A stretch of DNA of 64,000 bases from Acanthosoma haemorrhoidale (taxonomy: Eukaryota; Arthropoda; Insecta; Hemiptera; Acanthosomatidae), in contig OV884015.1 of NCBI GenBank assembly GCA_930367205.1, forward strand, positions 2,170,001 to 2,234,000, in the 5' to 3' direction. This document shows, piece by piece, positions 25,168 through 38,949 of this stretch (positions within the stretch are counted from its first letter, which is position 1; each line of letters starts with the position of its first letter). The position numbers were made by a program, and so were the translations under genes. Below the pieces are notes generated by a model. That model was not told where the DNA came from. It did not search any database and saw nothing but the letters and a program-made list of their open reading frames with translations.

Positions 25168-28100
25168 ATTCGTAGCTTTGATCATACGATCGTATCACGT
25201 AATATAATGAGTGCCAATTATACGGTACACTATCATATTCGACATCATTTGATGTTATATTCACTCGTGGCTTCAATCATACGATCGTATCACGTGATAT
25301 AATGAGTGGCAATGATGCGGTACACTATCATATTCCACATCATTTGATGTTATGTTTACTCGTAACTTTAATCATACGATCGTATCACGTGATTGAATGA
25401 GTGCCAATGATATGGCACACAATCAAATTCGACATTATTTGGTGTTATATTCACTCGTAACTTGAATCAACCGATCGTATCACGTGATACAATGAGTTCA
25501 AATGATATGGTACACAATCATATTTGACATCATTTGATGTTATGTTCACTCGTAACTTGAATCATACGATCATATCACGTGATTGAATGAGTGCCAATGA
25601 TATGACACACAATCATATTCGACATCATTTGATGTTATATTCACTCTTGGCTTCAATCATACGATCGTATCACGTGATATAATGAGTGGCAATGATGCGG
25701 TACACTATCATAATTGACATCATCTGATGTTATTGATACGGTATACCAGCATGGTTGACATCATTTAATGTTATATTCACTCGTAAGTTTAATCATACGA
25801 TCGTATCACGTGATACAATGAGTGTTAATGATACATTATACAATCATATTCAACATCATTTGATGTTATCTTCACTCGTAACTTTCATCATACGATCGTA
25901 TCACGTGATACAATGAGTGCCAATGATACGGTACACTATCATAATCGAAATCATCTGATGTTATTGATACGGTATACCAGCATGGTTGACACCATTTAAT
26001 GTTATATTCACTCGTAAGTTTAATCATACGATCGTATCACGTGATACAATGAGTGCCAATAATACATTATACAATGTATGTAATATTCATAACATACAGT
26101 ATACAATATGTTATATTCACTGGTACCATGAATCATACGATCGTATCACGTGATACCATGAGTGCTAATGATTAGGCACACTATCATATTTGACATCAAC
26201 TGATGTTATTGATACGGTATACGAGCATGTTTGACATCATTTAATGTTATATTAACTCGTAAGTTTAATCATACGATCATATCACGTAAAACAATGAGTG
26301 CCAATGATACATTATACAATCATATTCAACATCATTTGATGTTATATTCACTCGTAACTTGAATCATACGATCGTATCACGTGATACTATGAGTGTCAAT
26401 AATTAGGCACACTATCTTATTTGACATCATTAGATGTTATATTCACTCGTAAATTTAATCATACGATCATATCACGTGATACAATGAGTGCTACTGATAC
26501 AGCACACAATCATATTCGACATCATTTGATGTTATATTCACTCGTAACTTGAATCATACGATTGTATCACGTGATACAATGAGTGCTAATGATACAGCAC
26601 ACAATCATATTCGACATCATTTGATGTTATATTCACTCGTAACTTGAATCATACGACCGTATCACGTGATTGAATGAATGCCAATGATATGGCACACAAT
26701 CATATTCGACATCATTTGATGTTATATTCACTGGTACCATGAATCATATGATCGTATCACGTGATACTATAAGTGCTAATGATACAGCACACAATCTTAT
26801 TCGACATTATTTGATGTTATATTCACTCGTAACTTGAATCATACGATCGTATCACGTGATACAATGAGTGCCAATGATACGGCACACTATCATATTCAAC
26901 ATCATTTGATGTTATGTTCACGCGAAACTTTAATCATACAATCATATCACGTGATTGAATGAGTGCCAATGATATAGTACACTATCATATTCGACATCAT
27001 TTGATGTTATGTTCACCCGAAACTTCAATCAATCGATCGTATCACGTGATTGAATGAGTGCCAATGATATGACACACAATCATATTCGACATCATTTGAT
27101 GTTATATTCACTCGTAACTTGAATCATACGATTGTAACACGTGATACAATGAGTTCAAATGATACGGTACACAATCATATTCCACATCATTTGATGTTAT
27201 GTTTACTCGTAACTTTAATCATATGATCGTATCACGTGATTGAATGAGTGCCAATGATATGGCACACAATCAAATTCGACATTATTTGGTGTTATATTCA
27301 CTCGTAACTTGAATCACACGATCGTATCACGTGATACAATGAGTTCAAATGATACGGTACACAATCATATTCGACATCATTTGATGTTATGTTCACTCGT
27401 AACTTGAATCATACGATTGTATCACGTGATACCATGAGTGCTAATGATTAGGCACACAATCATATTCGACATATTTTGATGTTATGTTCACGCAAAACTT
27501 TAATTATACGATCTTATCACGTGATTGAATGAGTGCCAATGATATGACACACAATCATATTCGACATCATTTGATGTTATATTCACTCGTAACTTGAATC
27601 ATACGATTGTATCACGTGATACAATGAGTGCTAATGATACAGCACACAATCATATTCGACATCATTTGATGTTATATTCACTCGTAACTTGAATCATACG
27701 ATCGTATCACGTGATACCATGAGTGCTAATGATACAGCACACAATCTTATTCGACATTTTTTGATGTTATATTCACTCGTAACTTGAATCATACGATCGT
27801 ATCACGAGATACAATAAGTTTAAATGATACGGTAAACAATCATATTCGACATCATTTGATGTTATATCCATCCCAAACTTTAATCATACGATCGTATCAC
27901 GTGAAACAATGAGTGCTAATGATACATTATACAATCATATTCGACATCATTTGATGTTATCTTCACTCGTAACTTTCATCATACGATCGTATCACGTGAT
28001 ACCATGAGTGCTAATGATTAGGCACACAATCATATTCGACATATTTTGATGTTATGTTCACGCGAAACTTTAATTATACGATCATATCACGTGATTGAAT

Positions 28101-28849
28101 GAGTGCCAATGATATGACACACAATCATATTCGACATCATTTGATGTTATATTCACTCGTAACTTGAATCATACGATTGTATCACGTGATTGAATGAGTG
28201 CCAATGATATGACACACAATCATATTCGACATCATTTGATGTTATATTCACTCGTAACTTGAATCATACGATTGTAACACGTGATACAATGAGTTCAAAT
28301 GATACGGTACACAATCATATTCCACATCATTTGATGTTATGTTTACTCGTAACTTTAATCATACGATCGTATCACGTGATTGAATGAGTGCCAATGATAT
28401 GGCACACAATCATATTCGACATCATTTGATGTTATATTCACTCGTAACTTGAATCATACGATCGTATCACGTGATACCATGAGTGCTAATGATACAGCAC
28501 ACAATCTTATTCGACATTATTTGATGTTATATTCACTCGTAACTTGAATCATACGATCGTATCACGAGATACAATAAGTTTAAATGATACGGTAAACAAT
28601 CATAATCGACATCATTTGATGTTATATCCATCCCAAACTTTAATCATACGATCGTATCACGTGAAACAATGAGTGCTAATGATACATTATACAATCATAT
28701 TCAAAATCATTTGATGTTATCTTCACTCGTAACTTTCATCATACGATCGTATCACTTGATACAATAAGTGCAAATGATACGGCACACTATCATATTTGAC
28801 ATCATTTGATGTCATATTCACTCGTAACTTTATTCATACGATCGTATGA
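25168..28849. repeat. Satellite A block 7
   Basis: 3682 bp = 30 + 37 x 95 + 137. Module at 25718-26234. The usual CGTGAAACAACGAG monomer is missing: near 26890 the array passes directly from CACTATCATATTC to AACATCATTTGATG. Near the right end (about 27,950-28,600) a stretch of variants is repeated out of its normal order. Confidence 0.95.
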
Positions 28850-29856
28850 TCTTTAACGTTAGCTCTTGCCCTATTATGTTCTCCTGATACCAAAACAAAG
28901 AAAACATCTTTAAAAAGTCGAATATTAACAAAAATGCGTATTTCATAGCTAGTATGTTAGCTCCTGCCCCATTATGTTCTCCTGATACCTGAACAAGAAA
29001 ATATCGTCAAAAAGTTGAATTTTTAAAAAAATGCGTATTTCTTAGCTAGTACGTTAGCTCCTGCCTTATTATGTTCTCCGGATACCAAAACAAAGAAAAT
29101 GTCATCAAAAAGTTAAATTTTTTTAAAAAAGAGTATTTTATAGCTGGTACGTTAGCTCCTGAACAATTATGTTCTCCTGATACGAAATCAAGAAAAATAT
29201 TGTCAAAAAGTTGAATTTTTAAAAAATGCATATTTCATAGCTAGTACGTCAGCTCCTGCCCCATTATGTTCTCCTGATACGAAAACAACAAAAATATCGT
29301 CAAAAAGTCGAATTTTTAAAAAAATGGGTATTTCATAGCTGGCACGTTAGCTCCTGCTCTTTTATGTTCTCCTGATACTAAATCAAGGAAAATATCGTCA
29401 AAAAGTCGAATTTTTCGAAAATGCGTATTTCATAGCTAGTACGTTAGCTCCTGCCCCATCATGTTCTCCTGATACGAAAACCAGGAAAATATCGTCAAAA
29501 AGTCGATTTTTTAAAAAATGCGTATTTCATAGCTAGTACGTCAGCTCCTGCCCCATTATGTTCTCCTGATACCTAAACAACAAAATATCGTCAAAAAGTT
29601 GAATTTTTAAAAAAAATGCGTATTTCTTAGCTAGTACGTTAGCTCCTGCCTTATTATGTTCTCCTGATACCAAAACAAAGAAAATGTCATCAAAAAGTTA
29701 AATTTTTTTAAAAAAGAGTATTTTATAGCTAGTACGTTAGCTTCTGAACAATTATGATTTCCTCATACCAAAACAAGAAAAATATCGTCAAAAAGTCGAA
29801 TTTTAAAAAAATGCGTATTTTATAGCTGGTACAATAATTCCTGCCCTATTATGTTA
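28850..29856. repeat. Satellite B block 7 (full-length form)
   Basis: 1007 bp, ten full units plus a partial one. It is part of the 4,024-bp duplicated composite shared with block 8. Confidence 0.95.
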
Positions 29857-32800
29857 ATTCGTAGCTTTGATCATACGATCGTATCACGTAATATAATGAG
29901 TGCCAATGATACGGTACACTATCATATTCGACATCATTTGATGTTATATTCACTCGTGGCTTCAATCATATGATCGTATCACGTGATATAATGAGTGGCA
30001 ATGAAGCGGTACACTATCATATTCCACATCATTTGATGTTATGTTTACTCGTAACTTTAATCATACGATCGTATCACGTGATTGAATGAGTGCCAATGAT
30101 ATGGCACACAATCAAATTCGACATTATTTGGTGTTATATTCACTCGTAACTTGAATCAACCGATCGTATCACGTGATACAATGAGTTCAAATGATATGGT
30201 ACACAATCATATTTGACATCATTTGATGTTATGTTCACTCGTAACTTGAATCATACGATCATATCACGTGATTGAATGAGTGCCAATGATATGACACACA
30301 ATCATATTCGACATCATTTGATGTTATATTCACTCTTGGCTTCAATCATACGATCGTATCACGTGATATAATGAGTGGCAATGATGCGGTACACTATCAT
30401 AATTGACATCATCTGATGTTATTGATACGGTATACCAGCATGGTTGACATCATTTAATGTTATATTCACTCGTAAGTTTAATCATACGATCGTATCACGT
30501 GATACAATGAGTGTTAATGATACATTATACAATCATATTCAACATCATTTGATGTTATCTTCACTCGTAACTTTCATCATACGATCGTATCACGTGATAC
30601 AATGAGTGCCAATGATACGGTACACTATCATAATCGAAATCATCTGATGTTATTGATACGGTATACCAGCATGGTTGACACCATTTAATGTTATATTCAC
30701 TCGTAAGTTTAATCATACGATCGTATCACGTGATACAATGAGTGCCAATAATACATTATACAATGTATGTAATATTCATAACATACAGTATACAATATGT
30801 TATATTCACTGGTACCATGAATCATACGATCGTATCACGTGATACCATGAGTGCTAATGATTAGGCACACTATCATATTTGACATCATCTGATGTTATTG
30901 ATACGGTATACGAGCATGTTTGACATCATTTAATGTTATATTAACTCGTAAGTTTAATCATACGATCATATCACGTAAAACAATGAGTGCCAATGATACA
31001 TTATACAATCATATTCAACATCATTTGATGTTATATTCACTCGTAACTTGAATCATACGATCGTATCACGTGATACTACGAGTGTCAATAATTAGGCACA
31101 CTATCTTATTTGACATCATTAGATGTTATATTCACTCGTAAATTTAATCATACGATCATATCACGTGATACAATGAGTGTTACTGATACAGCACACAATC
31201 ATATTCGACATCATTTGATGTTATATTCACTCGTAACTTGAATCATACGATTGTATCACGTGATACAATGAGTGCTAATGATACAGCACACAATCATATT
31301 CGACATCATTTGATGTTATATTCACTCGTAACTTGAATCATACGACCGTATCACGTGATTGAATGAATGCCAATGATATGGCACACAATCATATTCGACA
31401 TCATTTGATGTTATATTCACTGGTACCATGAATCATATGATCGTATCACGTGATACTATAAGTGCTAATGATACAGCACACAATCTTATTCGACATTATT
31501 TGATGTTATATTCACTCGTAACTTGAATCATACGATCGTATCACGTGATACAATGAGTGCCAATGATACGGCACACTATCAGATTCGACATCATTTGATG
31601 CTATATTTACTCGTAACTTTAATCATACGATCGTATCACGTGAAACAACGAGTGCTAATGATACATTATACAATCATATTCAACATCATTTGATGTTATG
31701 TTCACGCGAAACTTTAATCATACAATCATATCACGTGATTGAATGAGTGCCAATGATATAGTACACTATCATATTCGACATCATTTGATGTTATGTTCAC
31801 CCGAAACTTCAATCAATCGATCGTATCACGTGATTGAATGAGTGCCAATGATATGACACACAATCATATTCGACATCATTTGATGTTATATTCACTCGTA
31901 ACTTGAATCATACGATTGTAACACGTGATACAATGAGTTCAAATGATACGGCACACAATAATATTCCACATCATTTGATGTTATGTTTACTCGTAACTTT
32001 AATCATACGATCGTATCACGTGATTGAATGAGTGCCAATGATATGGCACACAATCAAATTCGACATTATTTGGTGTTATATTCACTCGTAACTTGAATCA
32101 CACGATCGTATCACGTGATACAATGAGTTCAAATGATACGGTACACAATCATATTCGACATCATTTGATGTTATGTTCACTCGTAACTTGAATCATACGA
32201 TTGTATCACGTGATACCATGAGTGCTAATGATTAGGCACACAATCATATTCGACATATTTTGATGTTATGTTCACGCGAAACTTTAATTATACGATCATA
32301 TCACGTGATTGAATGAGTGCCAATGATATGACACACAATCATATTCGACATCATTTGATGTTATATTCACTCGTAACTTGAATCATACGATTGTATCACG
32401 TGATACAATGAGTGCTAATGATACAGCACACAATCATATTCGACATCATTTGATGTTATATTCACTCGTAACTTGAATCATACGATCGTATCACGTGATA
32501 CCATGAGTGCTAATGATACAGCACACAATCTTATTCGACATTATTTGATGTTATATTCACTCGTAACTTGAATCATACGATCGTATCACGAGATACAATA
32601 AGTTTAAATGATACGGTAAACAATCATATTCGACATCATTTGATGTTATATCCATCCCAAACTTTAATCATACGATCGTATCACGTGAAACAATGAGTGC
32701 TAATGATACATTATACAATCATATTCAAAATCATTTGATGTTATCTTCACTCGTAACTTTCATCATACGATCGTATCACGTGATACAATAAGTGCAAATG

Positions 32801-32873
32801 ATACGGCACACTATCATATTTGACATCATTTGATGTGATATTCACTCGTAACTTTATTCATACGATCGTATGA
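29857..32873. repeat. Satellite A block 8
   Basis: 3017 bp = 30 + 30 x 95 + 137, the same length as A block 2. Module at 30407-30923. A private CAGATTCGAC variant at 31580 reappears 4,024 bp downstream. Confidence 0.95.
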
Positions 32874-33880
32874 TCTTTAACGTTAGCTCTTGCCCTATTA
32901 TGTTCTCCTGATACCAAAACAAAGAAAACATCTTTAAAAAGTCGAATATTAACAAAAATGCGTATTTCATAGCTAGTATGTTAGCTCCTGCCCCATTATG
33001 TTCTCCTGATACCTGAACAAGAAAATATCGTCAAAAAGTTGAATTTTTAAAAAAATGCGTATTTCTTAGCTAGTACGTTAGCTCCTGCCTTATTATGTTC
33101 TCCGGATACCAAAACAAAGAAAATGTCATCAAAAAGTTAAATTTTTTTAAAAAAGAGTATTTTATAGCTGGTACGTTAGCTCCTGAACAATTATGTTCTC
33201 CTGATACGAAATCAAGAAAAATATTGTCAAAAAGTTGAATTTTTAAAAAATGCATATTTCATAGCTAGTACGTCAGCTCCTGCCCCATTATGTTCTCCTG
33301 ATACGAAAACAACAAAAATATCGTCAAAAAGTCGAATTTTTAAAAAAATGGGTATTTCATAGCTGGCACGTTAGCTCCTGCTCTTTTATGTTCTCCTGAT
33401 ACTAAATCAAGGAAAATATCGTCAAAAAGTCGAATTTTTCGAAAATGCGTATTTCATAGCTAGTACGTTAGCTCCTGCCCCATCATGTTCTCCTGATACG
33501 AAAACCAGGAAAATATCGTCAAAAAGTCGATTTTTTAAAAAATGCGTATTTCATAGCTAGTACGTCAGCTCCTGCCCCATTATGTTCTCCTGATACCTAA
33601 ACAACAAAATATCGTCAAAAAGTTGAATTTTTAAAAAAAATGCGTATTTCTTAGCTAGTACGTTAGCTCCTGCCTTATTATGTTCTCCTGATACCAAAAC
33701 AAAGAAAATGTCATCAAAAAGTTAAATTTTTTTAAAAAAGAGTATTTTATAGCTAGTACGTTAGCTTCTGAACAATTATGATTTCCTCATACCAAAACAA
33801 GAAAAATATCGTCAAAAAGTCGAATTTTAAAAAAATGCGTATTTTATAGCTGGTACAATAATTCCTGCCCTATTATGTTA
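32874..33880. repeat. Satellite B block 8 (full-length form)
   Basis: 1007 bp, matching block 7 at a shift of 4,024 bp. Confidence 0.95.
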
Positions 33881-36800
33881 ATTCGTAGCTTTGATCATAC
33901 GATCGTATCACGTAATATAATGAGTGCCAATGATACGGTACACTATCATATTCGACATCATTTGATGTTATATTCACTCGTGGCTTCAATCATATGATCG
34001 TATCACGTGATATAATGAGTGGCAATGAAGCGGTACACTATCATATTCCACATCATTTGATGTTATGTTTACTCGTAACTTTAATCATACGATCGTATCA
34101 CGTGATTGAATGAGTGCCAATGATATGGCACACAATCAAATTCGACATTATTTGGTGTTATATTCACTCGTAACTTGAATCAACCGATCGTATCACGTGA
34201 TACAATGAGTTCAAATGATATGGTACACAATCATATTTGACATCATTTGATGTTATGTTCACTCGTAACTTGAATCATACGATCATATCACGTGATTGAA
34301 TGAGTGCCAATGATATGACACACAATCATATTCGACATCATTTGATGTTATATTCACTCTTGGCTTCAATCATACGATCGTATCACGTGATATAATGAGT
34401 GGCAATGATGCGGTACACTATCATAATTGACATCATCTGATGTTATTGATACGGTATACCAGCATGGTTGACATCATTTAATGTTATATTCACTCGTAAG
34501 TTTAATCATACGATCGTATCACGTGATACAATGAGTGCTAATGATACATTATACAATCATATTCAACATCATTTGATGTTATCTTCACTCGTAACTTTCA
34601 TCATACGATCGTATCACGTGATACAATGAGTGCCAATGATACGGTACACTATCATAATCGAAATCATCTGATGTTATTGATACGGTATACCAGCATGGTT
34701 GACACCATTTAATGTTATATTCACTCGTAAGTTTAATCATACGATCGTATCACGTGATACAATGAGTGCCAATAATACATTATACAATGTATGTAATATT
34801 CATAACATACAGTATACAATATGTTATATTCACTGGTACCATGAATCATACGATCGTATCACGTGATACCATGAGTGCTAATGATTAGGCACACTATCAT
34901 ATTTGACATCATCTGATGTTATTGATACGGTATACGAGCATGTTTGACATCATTTAATGTTATATTAACTCGTAAGTTTAATCATACGATCATATCACGT
35001 AAAACAATGAGTGCCAATGATACATTATACAATCATATTCAACATCATTTGATGTTATATTCACTCGTAACTTGAATCATACGATCGTATCACGTGATAC
35101 TATGAGTGTCAATAATTAGGCACACTATCTTATTTGACATCATTAGATGTTATATTCACTCGTAAATTTAATCATACGATCATATCACGTGATACAATGA
35201 GTGTTACTGATACAGCACACAATCATATTCGACATCATTTGATGTTATATTCACTCGTAACTTGAATCATACGATTGTATCACGTGATACAATGAGTGCT
35301 AATGATACAGCACACAATCATATTCGACATCATTTGATGTTATATTCACTCGTAACTTGAATCATACGACCGTATCACGTGATTGAATGAATGCCAATGA
35401 TATGGCACACAATCATATTCGACATCATTTGATGTTATATTCACTGGTACCATGAATCATATGATCGTATCACGTGATACTATAAGTGCTAATGATACAG
35501 CACACAATCTTATTCGACATTATTTGATGTTATATTCACTCGTAACTTGAATCATACGATCGTATCACGTGATACAATGAGTGCCAATGATACGGCACAC
35601 TATCAGATTCGACATCATTTGATGCTATATTTACTCGTAACTTTAATCATACGATCGTATCACGTGAAACAACGAGTGCTAATGATACATTATACAATCA
35701 TATTCAACATCATTTGATGTTATGTTCACGCGAAACTTTAATCATACAATCATATCACGTGATTGAATGAGTGCCAATGATATAGTACACTATCATATTC
35801 GACATCATTTGATGTTATGTTCACCCGAAACTTCAATCAATCGATCGTATCACGTGATTGAATGAGTGCCAATGATATGACACACAATCATATTCGACAT
35901 CATTTGATGTTATATTCACTCGTAACTTGAATCATACGATTGTAACACGTGATACAATGAGTTCAAATGATACGGCACACAATCATATTCCACATCATTT
36001 GATGTTATGTTTACTCGTAACTTTAATCATACGATCGTATTACGTGATTGAATGAGTGCCAATGATATGGCACACAATCAAATTCGACATTATTTGGTGT
36101 TATATTCACTCGTAACTTGAATCACACGATCGTATCACGTGATACAATGAGTTCAAATGATACGGTACACAATCATATTCGACATCATTTGATGTTATGT
36201 TCACTCGTAACTTGAATCATACGATTGTATCACGTGATACCATGAGTGCTAATGATTAGGCACACAATCATATTCGACATATTTTGATGTTATGTTCACG
36301 CGAAACTTTAATTATACGATCATATCACGTGATTGAATGAGTGCCAATGATATGACACACAATCATATTCGACATCATTTGATGTTATATTCACTCGTAA
36401 CTTGAATCATACGATTGTATCACGTGATACAATGAGTGCTAATGATACAGCACACAATCATATTCGACATCATTTGATGTTATATTCACTCGTAACTTGA
36501 ATCATACGACCGTATCACGTGATACCATGAGTGCTAATGATACAGCACACAATCATATTCGACATCATTTGATGTTATATTCACTGGTACCATGAATCAT
36601 ATGATCGTATCACGTGATACTATAAGTGCTAATGATACAGCACACAATCTTATTCGACATTATTTGATGTTATATTCACTCGTAACTTGAATCATACGAT
36701 CGTATCACGTGATACAATGAGTGCCAATGATACGGCACACTATCATATTCGACATCATTTGATGCTATATTTACTCGTAACTTTAATCATACGATCGTAT

Positions 36801-38037
36801 CACGTGAAACAACGAGTGCTAATGATACATTATACAATCATATTCAACATCATTTGATGTTATGTTCACGCGAAACTTTAATCATACAATCATATCACGT
36901 GATTGAATGAGTGCCAATGATATAGTACACTATCATATTCGACATCATTTGATGTTATGTTCACCCGAAACTTCAATCAATCGATCGTATCACGTGATTG
37001 AATGAGTGCCAATGATATGACACACAATCATATTCGACATCATTTGATGTTATATTCACTCGTAACTTGAATCATACGATTGTAACACGTGATACAATGA
37101 GTTCAAATGATACGGCACACAATCATATTCCACATCATTTGATGTTATGTTTACTCGTAACTTTAATCATACGATCGTATTACGTGATTGAATGAGTGCC
37201 AATGATATGGCACACAATCAAATTCGACATTATTTGGTGTTATATTCACTCGTAACTTGAATCACACGATCGTATCACGTGATACAATGAGTTCAAATGA
37301 TACGGTACACAATCATATTCGACATCATTTGATGTTATGTTCACTCGTAACTTGAATCATACGATTGTATCACGTGATACCATGAGTGCTAATGATTAGG
37401 CACACAATCATATTCGACATATTTTGATGTTATGTTCACGCGAAACTTTAATTATACGATCATATCACGTGATTGAATGAGTGCCAATGATATGACACAC
37501 AATCATATTCGACATCATTTGATGTTATATTCACTCGTAACTTGAATCATACGATTGTATCACGTGATACAATGAGTGCTAATGATACAGCACACAATCA
37601 TATTCGACATCATTTGATGTTATATTCACTCGTAACTTGAATCATACGACCGTATCACGTGATACCATGAGTGCTAATGATACAGCACACAATCTTATTC
37701 GACATTATTTGATGTTATATTCACTCGTAACTTGAATCATACGATCGTATCACGAGATACAATAAGTTTAAATGATACGGTAAACAATCATATTCGACAT
37801 CATTTGATGTTATATCCATCCCAAACTTTAATCATACGATCGTATCACGTGAAACAATGAGTGCTAATGATACATTATACAATCATATTCAAAATCATTT
37901 GATGTTATCTTCACTCGTAACTTTCATCATACGATCGTATCACGTGATACAATAAGTGCAAATGATACGGCACACTATCATATTTGACATCATTTGATGT
38001 CATATTCACTCGTAACTTTATTCATACGATCGTATGA
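33881..38037. repeat. Satellite A block 9
   Basis: 4157 bp = 30 + 42 x 95 + 137. Module at 34431-34947. It contains two copies of a 12-monomer higher-order repeat, marked by CGTGAAACAACGAG at 35663 and 36803 (1,140 bp apart). TATTACGTGATTG is a shared variant of both copies. Confidence 0.95.
35663..37940. repeat. 1,140-bp (12-mer) higher-order repeat in A block 9
   Basis: Two successive runs of 12 monomers, 1,140 bp apart, with the same order of variants. The second run passes into the block-edge sequence near 37,740. Compared with the 950-bp repeat of block 1 it contains two additional monomers (the ACTGGTACCATG and neighbouring variants). Confidence 0.85.
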
Positions 38038-38949
38038 TCTTTAACGTTAGCTCTTGCCCTATTATGTTCTCCTGATACCAAAACAAAGAAAACATCTTTA
38101 AAAAGTCGAATATTAACAAAAATGCGTATTTCATAGCTAGTATGTTAGCTCCTGCCCCATTATGTTCTCCTGATACCTGAACAAGAAAATATCGTCAAAA
38201 AGGTTGAATTTTTAAAAAAATGCGTATTTCTTAGCTAGTACGTTAGCTCCTGCCTTATTATGTTCTCCGGATACCAAAACAAAGAAAATGTCATCAAAAA
38301 GATAAATTTTTTTAAAAAAGAGTATTTTATAGCTGGTACGTTAGCTCCTGAACAATTATGTTCTCCTGATACGAAAACAACAAAAATATCGTCAAAAAGT
38401 CGAATTTTTAAAAAAAATGGGTATTTCATAGCTGGCACGTTAGCTCCTGCTCTTTTATGTTCTCCTGATACTAAATCAAGGAAAATATCGTCAAAAAGTC
38501 GAATTTTTCGAAAATGCGTATTTCATAGCTAGTACGTTAGCTCCTGCCCCATCATGTTCTCCTGATACGAAAACCAGAAAAATATCGTCAAAAAGTCGAT
38601 TTTTTAAAAAATGCGTATTTCATAGCTAGTACGTCAGCTCCTGCCCCATTATGTTCTCTTGATACCTAAACAACAAAATATCGTCAAAAAGTTGAATTTT
38701 TAAAAAAAATGCGTATTTCTTAGCTAGTACGTTAGCTCCTGCCTTATTATGTTCTCCTGATACCAAAACAAAGAAAATGTCATCAAAAAGTTAAATTTTT
38801 TTAAAAAAGAGTATTTTATAGCTAGTACGTTAGCTTCTGAACAATTATGATTTCCTCATACCAAAACAAGAAAAATATCGTCAAAAAGTCGAATTTTAAA
38901 AAAATGCGTATTTTATAGCTGGTACAATAATTCCTGCCCTATTATGTTA
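38038..38949. repeat. Satellite B block 9
   Basis: 912 bp; units 4 and 5 fused, as in blocks 2 and 3, and GTTCTCTTGATACC replaces GTTCTCCTGATACC. It contains short open frames on both strands that recur unchanged in blocks 10 and 13 because the DNA is repeated. Confidence 0.95.

Larger units (their letters stand above)
28850..36550. repeat. Tandem duplication of a 4,024-bp composite unit
   Basis: B block 7 plus A block 8 (28850 onward) is repeated from 32874 onward at a constant shift of 4,024 bp. Block starts, truncated units (30407 and 34431) and the private CAGATTCG variant (31580 and 35604) all keep this distance. Copies diverge after about 32,480/36,506. A few single-base differences (for example TACTACGAG at 31077 against TACTATGAG) show they are not exact duplicates. 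Confidence 0.9.

Noticed and set aside
38235..38532. Overlapping open frames of 67 and 90 codons on opposite strands, repeated at 43494 and 49826
   Set aside because: They lie wholly within satellite B, repeat its unit (GTLAPxxLCSPDT on one strand) and recur only because the DNA is duplicated. There is no sign of coding constraint, and blocks with unit fusions or indels break them.
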